From: an uncultured Eubacteriales bacterium
GTDB lineage: Bacteria; Bacillota; Clostridia; TANB77; CAG-508
Assembly: GCA_902488785.1 (NCBI GenBank)
Contig: CABTXJ010000062.1
Span: 1-5,094 of the forward strand
Direction of reading: 5' to 3'
Length of the DNA: 5,094 nt
Shown: positions 1-5,094 of the stretch, in pieces
Position numbering within the stretch: the first letter of the stretch is position 1
Layout of the letters: each line of letters starts with the position of its first letter
The notes under the pieces: model-generated
Databases searched by the model: none
What the model was told of the DNA's origin: nothing
Seen by the model: only the letters and a program-made list of their open reading frames with translations
Program-made: the position numbers and the translations under genes

Positions 1-24
1 AAATACATGGAGGTATTATCGTGA
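1..24 (+). CDS. C-terminal end of an upstream gene, probably AbiEi-type antitoxin (partial)
   Basis: The first 24 bases read in frame as K-Y-M-E-V-L-S followed by TGA, so the window opens inside the last codons of a gene. Its stop overlaps the GTG start of the AbiEii toxin gene by four bases (GTGA, 21-24). That is the usual arrangement of abiEi-abiEii pairs, where the antitoxin is encoded first and also represses the operon. A tail ending in YMEVL resembles AbiEi family C-termini as I remember them. Seven residues cannot prove identity, so the call rests mainly on position and overlap. Confidence 0.6.
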   Translation, partial: KYMEVLS

Positions 25-863
25 TTAATATCGAGAGTATAAAGGGCAAGATAAGAAGCATGGCAGAGAAGAAAAATCTAAAGTCACAAGAAGTTCTGCA
101 AATATATTTCTTCGAAAGATTTTTAGAAAGGCTATCCAAATCAAATTACAAAAATAATTTTGTAATAAAAGGAGGATTCCTAATATCTTCCTTAATTGGA
201 ATTGAAAATAGAACAACTATGGATATGGACACAACCATAAAAGGCATACCCCTAAAAGAAGAAAAAATAAAAGAAATCGTAAATGAAATTATAAATATAG
301 ATGTCGATGATGGAATAAGATTTGAAATAAAAGACATTAGTTATATTAGGGAAGAGGACGAGTACGAGAACTTTAGAATATCACTAATAGCAAATGTTGG
401 AAAGACCAAAAACCCGATGAAACTAGACCTAACAACAGGAGATGCAATAACGCCAAGGGAAATAGAATATACTTATCCCTGTATCTTTAGCCAAGAAGAT
501 ATAAAAATAATGGCATATCCATTAGAAACAATTCTCGCAGAAAAATATGAAACCATAATCAGAAGAAATATAACAACAACACGAATGAGAGACTTTTACG
601 ACCTATACACCCTCTACAAATTAAAAAAAGATGAGATAGATTATAAAATTTTAAAAGAAGCAATAGAAAGAACTTCCGACAAAAGAGGAAGCCAGGAGAT
701 AATGAAAGACTATGAGGAAATAATCGAGGACATAAAAGAAGATTCATACCAAAGATCCTTGTGGGAAGTATATCTCAGTGAAAATAAGTATATTGGAGAT
801 CTGACCTTTGATAAGGTTGTTGATGTAGTGATAACTATTTCAAATAGGGTTAGTGAGATGTAA
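21..863 (+). CDS. abiEii: AbiEii-family nucleotidyltransferase toxin (type IV toxin-antitoxin / abortive infection)
   Basis: This is a complete 280-aa protein of the AbiEii/DUF1814 nucleotidyltransferase family. In the family it is the toxin of a two-gene AbiE system that arrests growth on phage infection; related MenT toxins transfer nucleotides to tRNA. All four family motifs are visible: motif I as KGG at 50-52 with RTTMDMD at 64-70 (aspartates D68 and D70 expected to bind metal), motif II around KLDLTTGD at 134-141, motif III as E169..AEK 173-175, and motif IV as MRDFYDLY at 189-196. There is no signal peptide or membrane segment, so it should be cytosolic. The GTG start is chosen because GGAGG lies at 9-13 with a 7-nt spacer and because it gives the GTGA overlap with the upstream gene, implying translational coupling. 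Codon use differs by eye from the Thoeris genes (more CTA, ACC, GAC and AAC), so the two systems probably have different origins. Family call is firm; activity is inferred. Confidence 0.93.
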   Translation: MINIESIKGKIRSMAEKKNLKSQEVLQIYFFERFLERLSKSNYKNNFVIKGGFLISSLIGIENRTTMDMDTTIKGIPLKEEKIKEIVNEIINIDVDDGIRFEIKDISYIREEDEYENFRISLIANVGKTKNPMKLDLTTGDAITPREIEYTYPCIFSQEDIKIMAYPLETILAEKYETIIRRNITTTRMRDFYDLYTLYKLKKDEIDYKILKEAIERTSDKRGSQEIMKDYEEIIEDIKEDSYQRSLWEVYLSENKYIGDLTFDKVVDVVITISNRVSEM

Positions 864-865
864 TA

Positions 866-884
866 TTCCAGACACTGTCTGGAA
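866..884. repeat. 19-bp near-perfect palindrome just after the AbiEii stop
   Basis: The arms TTCCAGACA and TGTCTGGAA are perfect 9-bp inverted repeats around one central C, starting two bases after the toxin stop codon. The right arm also pairs loosely with TAGACA at 890-895. No T-tract follows, so it is not a standard terminator. It is GC-richer than its surroundings. Possible roles are a protein-binding dyad, an RNA hairpin protecting the mRNA 3' end, or a relic of an insertion-sequence end. I cannot choose among them. Confidence 0.5.
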
Positions 885-909
885 ATTTATAGACAAAAAA
901 ATATTAGGT

Positions 910-947
910 AAAAGAGAAGTGGAATTATTTTACTTCTTTTTTATTTT
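910..947 (+). terminator. Rho-independent terminator of the abiE operon
   Basis: The stem pairs AAAAGAGAAGT (910-920) with ACTTCTTTTTT (932-942), with one G-T wobble, across an 11-nt loop. The descending arm runs directly into TTTTTTATTTT. The stem is AT-rich but its position, 46 bp after the toxin stop, and its T-tract are typical. Confidence 0.65.
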
Positions 948-1258
948 GCATTAAAGGATTTAAAATTAAATAAATTTTATGCCAATTGCTTAGCCTTGTA
1001 GATGAGACAAGAGATTTATATAGCTTAAAGACAAGAGAATTTAATAAAATCTTTTGACTTGTAAAAAAACAAAAATTGATAACAAAGTAAAAGAACATAA
1101 GCATGTTTGTATTTTGTTTTCTAAACTTTTAAAATCAAAAGAACAAGTAAAGAGTCAAGATAAAGATTAAAAGACCATATTAGAGCAAATAAAAAGCTTT
1201 AAGACAGATGAAAAAACTAAGTAAATTAAGAAATATTATAGCGAATGTACAGAGAGAT
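948..1258. other. Gene-free AT-rich stretch between the AbiE and Thoeris modules
   Basis: All three forward frames and all three reverse frames are broken by frequent stops, and I find no tRNA, rRNA or riboswitch signature. It contains a 9-bp direct repeat GACAAGAGA (1006-1014 and 1030-1038, each followed by a TTTA with one base of difference) and a small CTTGT/ACAAG hairpin (995-1011). Forward translation shows short lysine-rich pieces between stops, for example a 22-codon frame from 1208 with no ribosome binding site. It may be decayed coding sequence, but nothing recognisable remains. Confidence 0.4.
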
Positions 1259-1295
1259 AAAATCGGCCGTCTTTAGGCTGCACTGATTTTTTATT
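1259..1295 (+). terminator. Terminator-like hairpin upstream of the Thoeris promoter
   Basis: An outer AAAAT (1259-1263) pairs with ATTTT (1286-1290). An inner CGGCC (1264-1268) pairs with GGCTG (1276-1280, one G-T pair) around the loop GTCTTTA. The 3' side has a five-base bulge, CACTG, and the stem leads into TTTTTTATTT. Placed directly before the next promoter, it would insulate the Thoeris operon from upstream transcription. The bulge makes it less certain than the terminator at 910-947. Confidence 0.45.
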
Positions 1296-1315
1296 TAATA
1301 AAACTATGATATAAT
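1287..1315 (+). promoter_or_regulatory. Sigma-A type promoter with extended -10 for the HTH-thsA-thsB operon
   Basis: A consensus -10 box TATAAT sits at 1310-1315, preceded by TG at 1307-1308, giving a perfect extended -10 (TGATATAAT). The matching -35 position (1287-1292) is only a T-run and poor, which extended -10 promoters tolerate. The predicted transcript start lies near 1321-1323. That excludes the ATG at 1318 as the start codon of the next gene and leaves a leader of about 38 nt before the ATG at 1360. Confidence 0.7.
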
Positions 1316-1316
1316 A

Positions 1317-1364
1317 TATGAAGGAAAAATTCAATTATATGAATATTAAGGATGATATTATGAA
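1317..1364 (+). repeat. Three TATGAA repeats with exact 21-bp period (candidate operator)
   Basis: TATGAA occurs at 1317-1322, 1338-1343 and 1359-1364, exactly 21 bp apart, so all copies would face the same side of the helix (two turns each). The first two extend to TATATGAA. They run from the downstream edge of the -10 box to the start codon of the HTH gene, where an autorepressor would bind. The period is also seven codons, and the three copies place in-frame ATGs at 1318, 1339 and 1360. Chance is possible because the region is very AT-rich. Confidence 0.35.
1348..1352 (+). promoter_or_regulatory. Ribosome binding site deciding the HTH start
   Basis: AAGGA lies 7 nt before the ATG at 1360. 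Neither of the earlier in-frame ATGs (1318, 1339) has both a comparable site and a position clearly inside the predicted transcript: 1318 precedes the likely transcription start, and AAGGA at 1321-1325 is only about 13 nt before 1339 and at the very 5' end. Confidence 0.6.
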
Positions 1365-1569
1365 AATAAACTATAATGGATTATGGAAACTTTTGATAGA
1401 TAAAAATATGAACAAAAAAGATTTGCAGGAGAAGGTTGGTATTGCTCCAGCGACGATAGCAAAGATGGGAAAAGGCGAATTTGTTAGTATGGAAATTTTA
1501 TACAGAATATGTATTTCTCTAGATACTGATTTTGGGGAACTAATTTCTATTGCGGAGGAGAATAATTGA
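1360..1569 (+). CDS. Small Cro/C1 (YozG-like) helix-turn-helix regulator
   Basis: This is a 69-aa DNA-binding protein consisting almost entirely of one Cro/C1-type helix-turn-helix domain. From the chosen start, residues 5-15 (YNGLWKLLIDK) form helix 1, residues 18-28 (NKKDLQEKVGI) helix 2, and residues 29-39 (APATIAKMGKG) the recognition helix, followed by the usual helices around 43-64 (MEILYRIC...TDFGELI). The start at 1360 is preferred over the longer frame from 1318: the promoter -10 ends at 1315, AAGGA sits at 1348-1352, and MKINYNxLWKLL is how short members of this family normally begin. Its stop overlaps the TTG start of thsA by four bases and carries the thsA ribosome binding site, so the two are translationally coupled. 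The likely role, inferred from position, is autoregulation of the Thoeris operon. Whether it represses or activates cannot be told from sequence. Confidence 0.88.
   Translation: MKINYNGLWKLLIDKNMNKKDLQEKVGIAPATIAKMGKGEFVSMEILYRICISLDTDFGELISIAEENN
1554..1560 (+). promoter_or_regulatory. Ribosome binding site for thsA (TTG start)
   Basis: GGAGGAG lies 5 nt upstream of the TTG at 1566 and inside the end of the HTH gene. A near-consensus site at correct spacing supports the uncommon TTG start, which no ATG nearby replaces: the next in-frame ATG falls after the conserved GAGLS motif of ThsA. Confidence 0.75.
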
Positions 1570-3029
1570 ACAATATAATTAAGAAAAAAGAATTGATTGA
1601 AATTGTTGAACAGGCATTGGATAGTGATGAATTAGCGATTTTTGCTGGCGCAGGACTTTCTATAAATGCTGGATACTATAATTGGGAAAAGTTATTAGAA
1701 AAACCTGCAAAGGAGTTGGAATTAGATATATCAAAAGAAAAGCATGATTTGATTTCTTTGGCTCAATTTTATTGTAATAAAAAGAAAAGAAGTGCTATTA
1801 ATGAACTTTTATCAGCTTCATTTCCCTCTAATAAAAAACCTACGGAAAACCATAATATATTATCACAGCTTCCAATTTCTACATATTGGACAACAAATTT
1901 TGATACGTTAATTGAAGACGCCTTGAAAGAAAATAATAAAAATGTTTCTGTCAGAAAGGATGATAAGGATTTACAGCTTTCATATAAAAATTATGATGCA
2001 GTTGTATATAAAATGCATGGAGATATTCAAAGTCCATCTGATGCAGTAATAACTAGAGATGATTACGAAGAATATGGAATTAATAGTAGAAAATTATTTA
2101 GAGATGTTTTAGAAGGAACATTGCTGACAAAGACTTTTTTATTTTTAGGATTCAGTTTTAGTGATCCTAATTTTAATTTTGTACTTAGTAAAATGAGAGT
2201 TTTGCTGGGAGATGATAACAGACCACATTATTATATATTAAAAAAAATTGCTGAACCTAATAGGAACAAGTTTGAAGACGAAAAAGAATATAAAAAAGCA
2301 ATGGACGAATACAAATATGATTTAATTAAACAAAGCCTACAGATTGCTGATTTAGACAGATATGGAATAAAAATATGCTTAATTGATAGTTATGAAGAAA
2401 TCACGGAGATATTAAAAATCATATTAAATAGGTATAAAAGAAAAACTGTGTTTATTTCTGGAAGTGCAGAAACTTATACTCCATTAGATGCACAAGAAGC
2501 TAAGGAGTTTATCAGGAAACTATCTTTTGAACTTGTTAAGAACGGATATAAAGTTGTTAATGGATATGGATTAGGTGTGGGGACTTATGTAATAAATGGA
2601 ATCACTGAATATTGTTATGATCACAGGGACATTAAAATTGAAGATAGCTTAAAACTGATGCCTTTCCCATTAAGTGCAATAAATAGTGAGCAACTTAGGA
2701 CAACTTGGGAAAAATATAGAGATGAAATGATTTCTCAATGTGGTATAGCAATTTATATGTTTGGTAATAAACAAAAGGATGGAGAAATTATTAAAGCTGA
2801 TGGTGTAAAACAAGAATTTAATATTGCTGAATCATATCAATTAGTGAATATACCATTAGCATTTACTGGGTTTATATCTCAGGAATTATATTCTGAAAAT
2901 AGTGATATGGTTAAAAATATTTTAAATGATGAAGAAATTCAGTATATTACTAAATTTTGTGATATAGACACTAATGTTGATGCAATAATTAAAATAATAA
3001 ATAGACTTAACAGTAAGGAGGAATGTTAA
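1566..3029 (+). CDS. thsA: ThsA, SIR2-SLOG NADase effector of type I Thoeris
   Basis: This 487-aa protein has the ThsA architecture and near-usual length (B. cereus ThsA is about 476 aa). The N-terminal SIR2 domain (about 9-285) shows the NAD-binding GAGLS at 28-32, the TTNFDTLIE segment with N111 at 109-117, the KMHGD segment with H151 at 149-153, and FLGFSFSDPNF at 193-203. N111 and H151 match the catalytic N112 and H152 of B. cereus ThsA. The C-terminal SLOG domain (about 292-485) starts at KTVFISGS 293-300 and contains GYGLGVGT at 333-340. From memory the B. cereus ligand residues are R371, K388 and E403; a constant shift of 14 places R385, K402 and E417 here, all identical in type. In the known system, binding of the TIR-made cyclic ADP-ribose isomer to SLOG activates SIR2 to destroy NAD and abort infection. 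It overlaps the HTH gene by TTGA, and thsB follows one base later. No frameshift or missing key residue is seen, so it appears functional. Confidence 0.95.
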   Translation: MNNIIKKKELIEIVEQALDSDELAIFAGAGLSINAGYYNWEKLLEKPAKELELDISKEKHDLISLAQFYCNKKKRSAINELLSASFPSNKKPTENHNILSQLPISTYWTTNFDTLIEDALKENNKNVSVRKDDKDLQLSYKNYDAVVYKMHGDIQSPSDAVITRDDYEEYGINSRKLFRDVLEGTLLTKTFLFLGFSFSDPNFNFVLSKMRVLLGDDNRPHYYILKKIAEPNRNKFEDEKEYKKAMDEYKYDLIKQSLQIADLDRYGIKICLIDSYEEITEILKIILNRYKRKTVFISGSAETYTPLDAQEAKEFIRKLSFELVKNGYKVVNGYGLGVGTYVINGITEYCYDHRDIKIEDSLKLMPFPLSAINSEQLRTTWEKYRDEMISQCGIAIYMFGNKQKDGEIIKADGVKQEFNIAESYQLVNIPLAFTGFISQELYSENSDMVKNILNDEEIQYITKFCDIDTNVDAIIKIINRLNSKEEC

Positions 3030-3030
3030 T

Positions 3031-3522
3031 ATGGCAAGAAGAGTATTTTTTAGTTTTCATTATGATGAGGATATCAATAGATCGATGATAGTAAGAAATA
3101 GTTGGGTTACTCAAGGCAAAGAAGCTGCAGGTTTTATCGATAAGGCGGAATTTGAAAAAATTAAAAGGAATGGTGAAAATGCTGTTTGCAAATGGATAGA
3201 TAAGCAACTAGAAGGAACTTCAATTACTATAGTCCTAATTGGTAAAGAAACATTAAACCGTCCATTTGTCCAATATGAAATAATAAAAAGCATCGAAAGA
3301 GGAAATGCAATAATTGGGATTCATATACATAATCTTAGAGATATGATAACTCAAAGGACAACAGTAAAGGGTAATCCACATACTATTATTGGATATTATA
3401 ATGATGGTACACCTGCGTATTTTGACTATATTTGTGATGATTTGTATGACTATTTGGAAGACAATGGATATTATAATTTGGGAAGTTGGATTGAAAAAGC
3501 AGCACTAAAAAAAGGAAAATAA
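3031..3522 (+). CDS. thsB: ThsB, TIR-like cyclase of type I Thoeris (first TIR protein)
   Basis: This 163-aa protein belongs to the TIR-like (DUF1863) ThsB family. It opens with the characteristic RRVFFSFHYDED (3-14), the equivalent of KRVFFSFHYQ in B. cereus ThsB, followed by RNSWVTQG at 22-29. The TSITIVLIGKET strand (63-74) precedes NRPFVQYEIIKSIERGNAIIGIHI (76-99). E83 in QYEI corresponds to the catalytic glutamate (E85) of B. cereus ThsB. The tail NGYYNLGSWIEKA (145-157) fits the family C-terminus. In the known system, ThsB recognises phage infection and converts NAD to a glycocyclic ADP-ribose that switches on ThsA. The ATG is one base after the thsA stop; AAGGAGG at 3015-3021, inside the end of thsA with a 9-nt spacer, supports it. 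It is cytosolic with no membrane segment. At 163 aa it is somewhat shorter than B. cereus ThsB, the difference lying in the C-terminal half. Confidence 0.93.
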   Translation: MARRVFFSFHYDEDINRSMIVRNSWVTQGKEAAGFIDKAEFEKIKRNGENAVCKWIDKQLEGTSITIVLIGKETLNRPFVQYEIIKSIERGNAIIGIHIHNLRDMITQRTTVKGNPHTIIGYYNDGTPAYFDYICDDLYDYLEDNGYYNLGSWIEKAALKKGK

Positions 3523-3745
3523 CTGTGTAAGTTGATAAAAACATCAACGTGATGGGTTATGAAAAAGAATAAGTGTAACTGAAAAGGAAATGAGCATCTA
3601 GAATATATTCATATATAACTTAGTTCGATGAGTGAGAGTAATATTATTCAGGAAAAAAGTAAAGTCAGGACATTATGTTATGATAAAATATAAAAACAAA
3701 AAATCTATAATACCACTTTCAAGTTGGATAAAAGAGTAATTGGTT
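3523..3745 (+). other. Gap between the two TIR genes, with a small hairpin and a weak promoter candidate
   Basis: No credible gene is present; the longest frame from an ATG (3628) is about 19 codons without a ribosome binding site. GTTGAT (3531-3536) and ATCAAC (3543-3548) form a 6-bp hairpin just after thsB, without a T-tract. TGATAAAAT at 3681-3689 is a near-consensus extended -10, but no good -35 precedes it. AAGTTGATAAAA (3529-3540) and AAGTTGGATAAAA (3721-3733) bracket the gap as a short near-repeat. The second TIR gene may therefore have its own transcription start, or be read through from thsB. Confidence 0.4.
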
Positions 3746-4876
3746 ATGGGAAAAACAGCAAGACAATTCAATAAAATATATATTGATTACAAAAAGAAAT
3801 TTAAAAAGTCAATTCAACAAGTTTTGAAGTTAATGCCATATACTTTTTCAGACGATGATATTGTTAATACATTTAAAGAGTTATATCCACATTTGTGGGA
3901 TGATTTGAATAAACAGTATAATTTTTGGCATAACAAAAATATGGTTCTACTTAAGTATGGGAAAAAAAGCAGATATAATTTTAGAAAACCTTATAATTTT
4001 ATTTTAGATTGTTCTTTTCATAGTGTGAAAAAACTTAGAAAAGATAAGAATAGAATTATTTTGGGAAAAGATGATATGGAAAATTTAAAGAATGAAATAA
4101 AGCAGATATCAAAATCCAAATTTGATAAAAGAAAACAAAAAGTTGACGGCACATTAAGATTTATTCAAGAAATAGAACCACAATATACATCGTTTTTTAT
4201 AGATAAATATTTTAAAACCTATGACTTGCATCAAAAATTAGAGATAATGAGAGAACTTTCAAAATATAAATCATCAAATATTACGGAGTTTTTTTATAAG
4301 GTTAATTCATGTACAAGAAATTTTTCTTTAAAAGAAGAAGCCCAAAACTACATTCAATCTATTGGATTACCATTTATGTTAAGACGTAAGAAAAAAGGAA
4401 AGAAAAATTATATTGATAACGAAATTGTAAAAAACAATTCAGGTCCTGAAGTTTTAAAACAGAGACTGTACGTAGATGATTTAGAGAAGGTAAAAAGATT
4501 TGATGTTTTTATATCTCATAACTCTAATGACATGAATCAAATAGTTGAATTTTATAAAACCCTAAATACAAAAGGATATGTGGCGTATATAGACTGGGTT
4601 AATGATAAATACGATTTGAAACGAGAATGGTGTAATGCTTCAACATCAGAAATTATTAAACTAAGAATACATCAGAGTAAGATTTTTATAATTTTTTTAA
4701 CAGAATTAACTTTTAAATCACAATGGTGTCCATGGGAACTTGGGTATGCAGACGCTTTGGATAAAAAAATTTATGTTTATAATTCACCCAATTTAAAAAA
4801 TGAAGATATTCCTATTTTCTATAAAGGTTACACTGAAATAAAAAGTGTTGATGAAATTATTATAGAAAATTATTGA
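3746..4876 (+). CDS. Second Thoeris TIR protein (ThsB-like) with a long N-terminal extension
   Basis: This 376-aa protein ends in a clear TIR domain. Counting from the ATG at 3746, strand A is KRFDVFISHNSND (250-262), a BB-loop region YIDWVNDKYDLKREW follows (281-295), then SKIFIIFLTE (311-320) and SQWCPWELGYADAL (325-338). E331 in PWEL is the expected catalytic glutamate, so NAD cleavage or cyclisation is plausible. The first 250 residues match no domain I can name. They include a charged, aromatic-rich part (about 28-108, with ELYPHLWDDL 45-54 and GKKSRYNFRKP 72-82), a mostly helical, lysine-rich part, and a basic patch RRKKKGKKNY (213-222) before the TIR domain. The ATG at 3746 is preferred to an in-frame TTG at 3740 because a weak AAAGAG (3731-3736) is 9 nt from the ATG but only 3 nt from the TTG. 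Many Thoeris loci carry more than one TIR gene, so this is probably a second sensor/synthase sharing ThsA. A separate TIR defence protein remains possible. Confidence 0.85.
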   Translation: MGKTARQFNKIYIDYKKKFKKSIQQVLKLMPYTFSDDDIVNTFKELYPHLWDDLNKQYNFWHNKNMVLLKYGKKSRYNFRKPYNFILDCSFHSVKKLRKDKNRIILGKDDMENLKNEIKQISKSKFDKRKQKVDGTLRFIQEIEPQYTSFFIDKYFKTYDLHQKLEIMRELSKYKSSNITEFFYKVNSCTRNFSLKEEAQNYIQSIGLPFMLRRKKKGKKNYIDNEIVKNNSGPEVLKQRLYVDDLEKVKRFDVFISHNSNDMNQIVEFYKTLNTKGYVAYIDWVNDKYDLKREWCNASTSEIIKLRIHQSKIFIIFLTELTFKSQWCPWELGYADALDKKIYVYNSPNLKNEDIPIFYKGYTEIKSVDEIIIENY

Positions 4877-4898
4877 ACTAATATAAATTGCGTTAATG

Positions 4899-4932
4899 TA
4901 AGGGAGATGGCTATCTTTCCATCTCCTTATAT
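4899..4932 (+). terminator. Hairpin terminator after the second TIR gene
   Basis: GGAGATGG (4903-4910) pairs perfectly with CCATCTCC (4919-4926) around an 8-nt loop. The stem lengthens to TAAG/CTTA if one G is bulged. The trailing TTATATAT is a poor U-tract, but the strong stem 26 bp after the stop codon, at the end of a unidirectional gene block, makes it the likely 3' end of the Thoeris transcript. Confidence 0.6.
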
Positions 4933-4952
4933 ATGTAGATTCTATAGATCTT

Positions 4953-5094
4953 TCATATTAGATAAAGCTCACATGTATTAGATTTTGTAAAAAGCACCCT
5001 TACATAATTCATTCCAATTTCGTGAGCTTTTATAGGATCAAACTCTCCTGGTAGAAAAGATTGGATTAAATGCCTAGAGGTAGTAGGAATTGGG
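4953..5094 (-). pseudogene. Truncated relaxase/mobilization protein (MobA/VirD2-type), N-terminal part beyond the window
   Basis: Read on the reverse strand from 5093, 46 codons are open to a TGA at 4955-4953. The translation carries the relaxase-family stretch RHLIQSFLPGEFDPIKAHEIG at residues 7-27, very like the xHxIQSFxPGE..p..AHEIG segment of MobA-type relaxases that nick plasmid and integrative-element transfer origins. In intact relaxases this is followed within about 25 residues by a TH.D..HxHNH metal-binding triad. Here the frame ends about 19 residues after the IG, and no triad appears in any reverse frame down to the hairpin at 4899-4932. The gene is therefore probably cut off by a deletion or a recombination junction near 4950. 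Its start lies outside the window. The family call rests on motif memory over a short stretch but is fairly specific. Confidence 0.72.

Noticed and set aside
25..337. Reverse-strand frames of about 63 codons opposite AbiEii.
   Set aside because: They overlap the toxin gene, whose motifs are clear, and are hydrophobic translations typical of the complement of lysine-rich coding sequence. No ribosome binding sites.
559..747. Reverse-strand frame of 62 codons inside AbiEii.
   Set aside because: Antisense shadow of the toxin gene, with low-complexity leucine/phenylalanine content and no recognisable domain.
1006..1038. GACAAGAGA direct repeat, considered as the start of a CRISPR or iteron array.
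   Set aside because: Only two short copies 24 bp apart, no third unit and no spacer-like regularity.
1208..1276. A 22-codon forward frame starting ATGAAAAAACTAAG.
   Set aside because: No ribosome binding site or promoter, it ends inside the terminator-like hairpin, and it is too short to support by sequence alone.
3007..3293. Two reverse-strand frames (60-66 codons) opposite thsB.
   Set aside because: They are shadows of the well-supported thsB gene and show no family resemblance.
3628..3687. A short forward frame (MSESNIIQEK...) between thsB and the second TIR gene.
   Set aside because: About 19 codons, no Shine-Dalgarno sequence, and no similarity that I recognise.
5034..5049. Reverse strand reads AGAGTTTGATCCT, identical to the start of 16S rRNA (universal 27F primer region).
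   Set aside because: The match stops at once: the next bases are ATAAAAGC rather than GGCTCAG, and the stretch lies in an open frame encoding relaxase-like GEFDPIKA. It is a coincidence, not rRNA.

Overview
The window comes from a very AT-rich, low-GC Gram-positive genome, most likely a member of the Bacillota. Strong GGAGG-type ribosome binding sites, GTG and TTG starts, Bacillota-style intrinsic terminators and the protein families present all fit. An anaerobic coccus such as Anaerococcus or Peptoniphilus is a guess that the sequence alone does not settle.

The window reads as a defence cluster. At the left edge are the last codons of what should be an AbiEi-type antitoxin, overlapping by four bases a complete AbiEii-family nucleotidyltransferase toxin (21-863). 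Next comes a 19-bp near-perfect palindrome, an intrinsic terminator (910-947) and about 360 bp without a gene. A second terminator-like hairpin (1259-1295) is followed immediately by a promoter with an extended -10 (TGATATAAT).

That promoter serves a tight three-gene unit: a small Cro/YozG-like helix-turn-helix protein, then thsA (SIR2-SLOG NADase, 487 aa), then thsB (TIR-like, 163 aa). The spacing between them is -4 and +1 bp. This is a type I Thoeris anti-phage system with the expected catalytic and ligand-binding residues in place. After a 223-bp gap lies a second TIR protein (3746-4876). It has a C-terminal TIR domain behind a roughly 250-residue N-terminal region that I cannot assign, and it is probably an additional Thoeris sensor/synthase.

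The expected logic, known from Bacillus cereus Thoeris, is that a ThsB TIR protein senses infection and makes a cyclic ADP-ribose isomer. The SLOG domain of ThsA binds it and the SIR2 domain then depletes NAD. Two TIR proteins feeding one ThsA would widen the range of triggers. The HTH protein, translationally coupled to thsA, is probably the local regulator. Three copies of TATGAA, placed exactly 21 bp apart between the -10 and the HTH start codon, are a candidate operator.

Beyond a hairpin (4899-4932), the right edge holds a reverse-strand reading frame with relaxase (MobA/VirD2-type) motifs. It stops before the histidine triad, so it looks like a truncated mobilization gene. With the defence genes, this suggests that the locus sits in a decayed or recombined mobile element.
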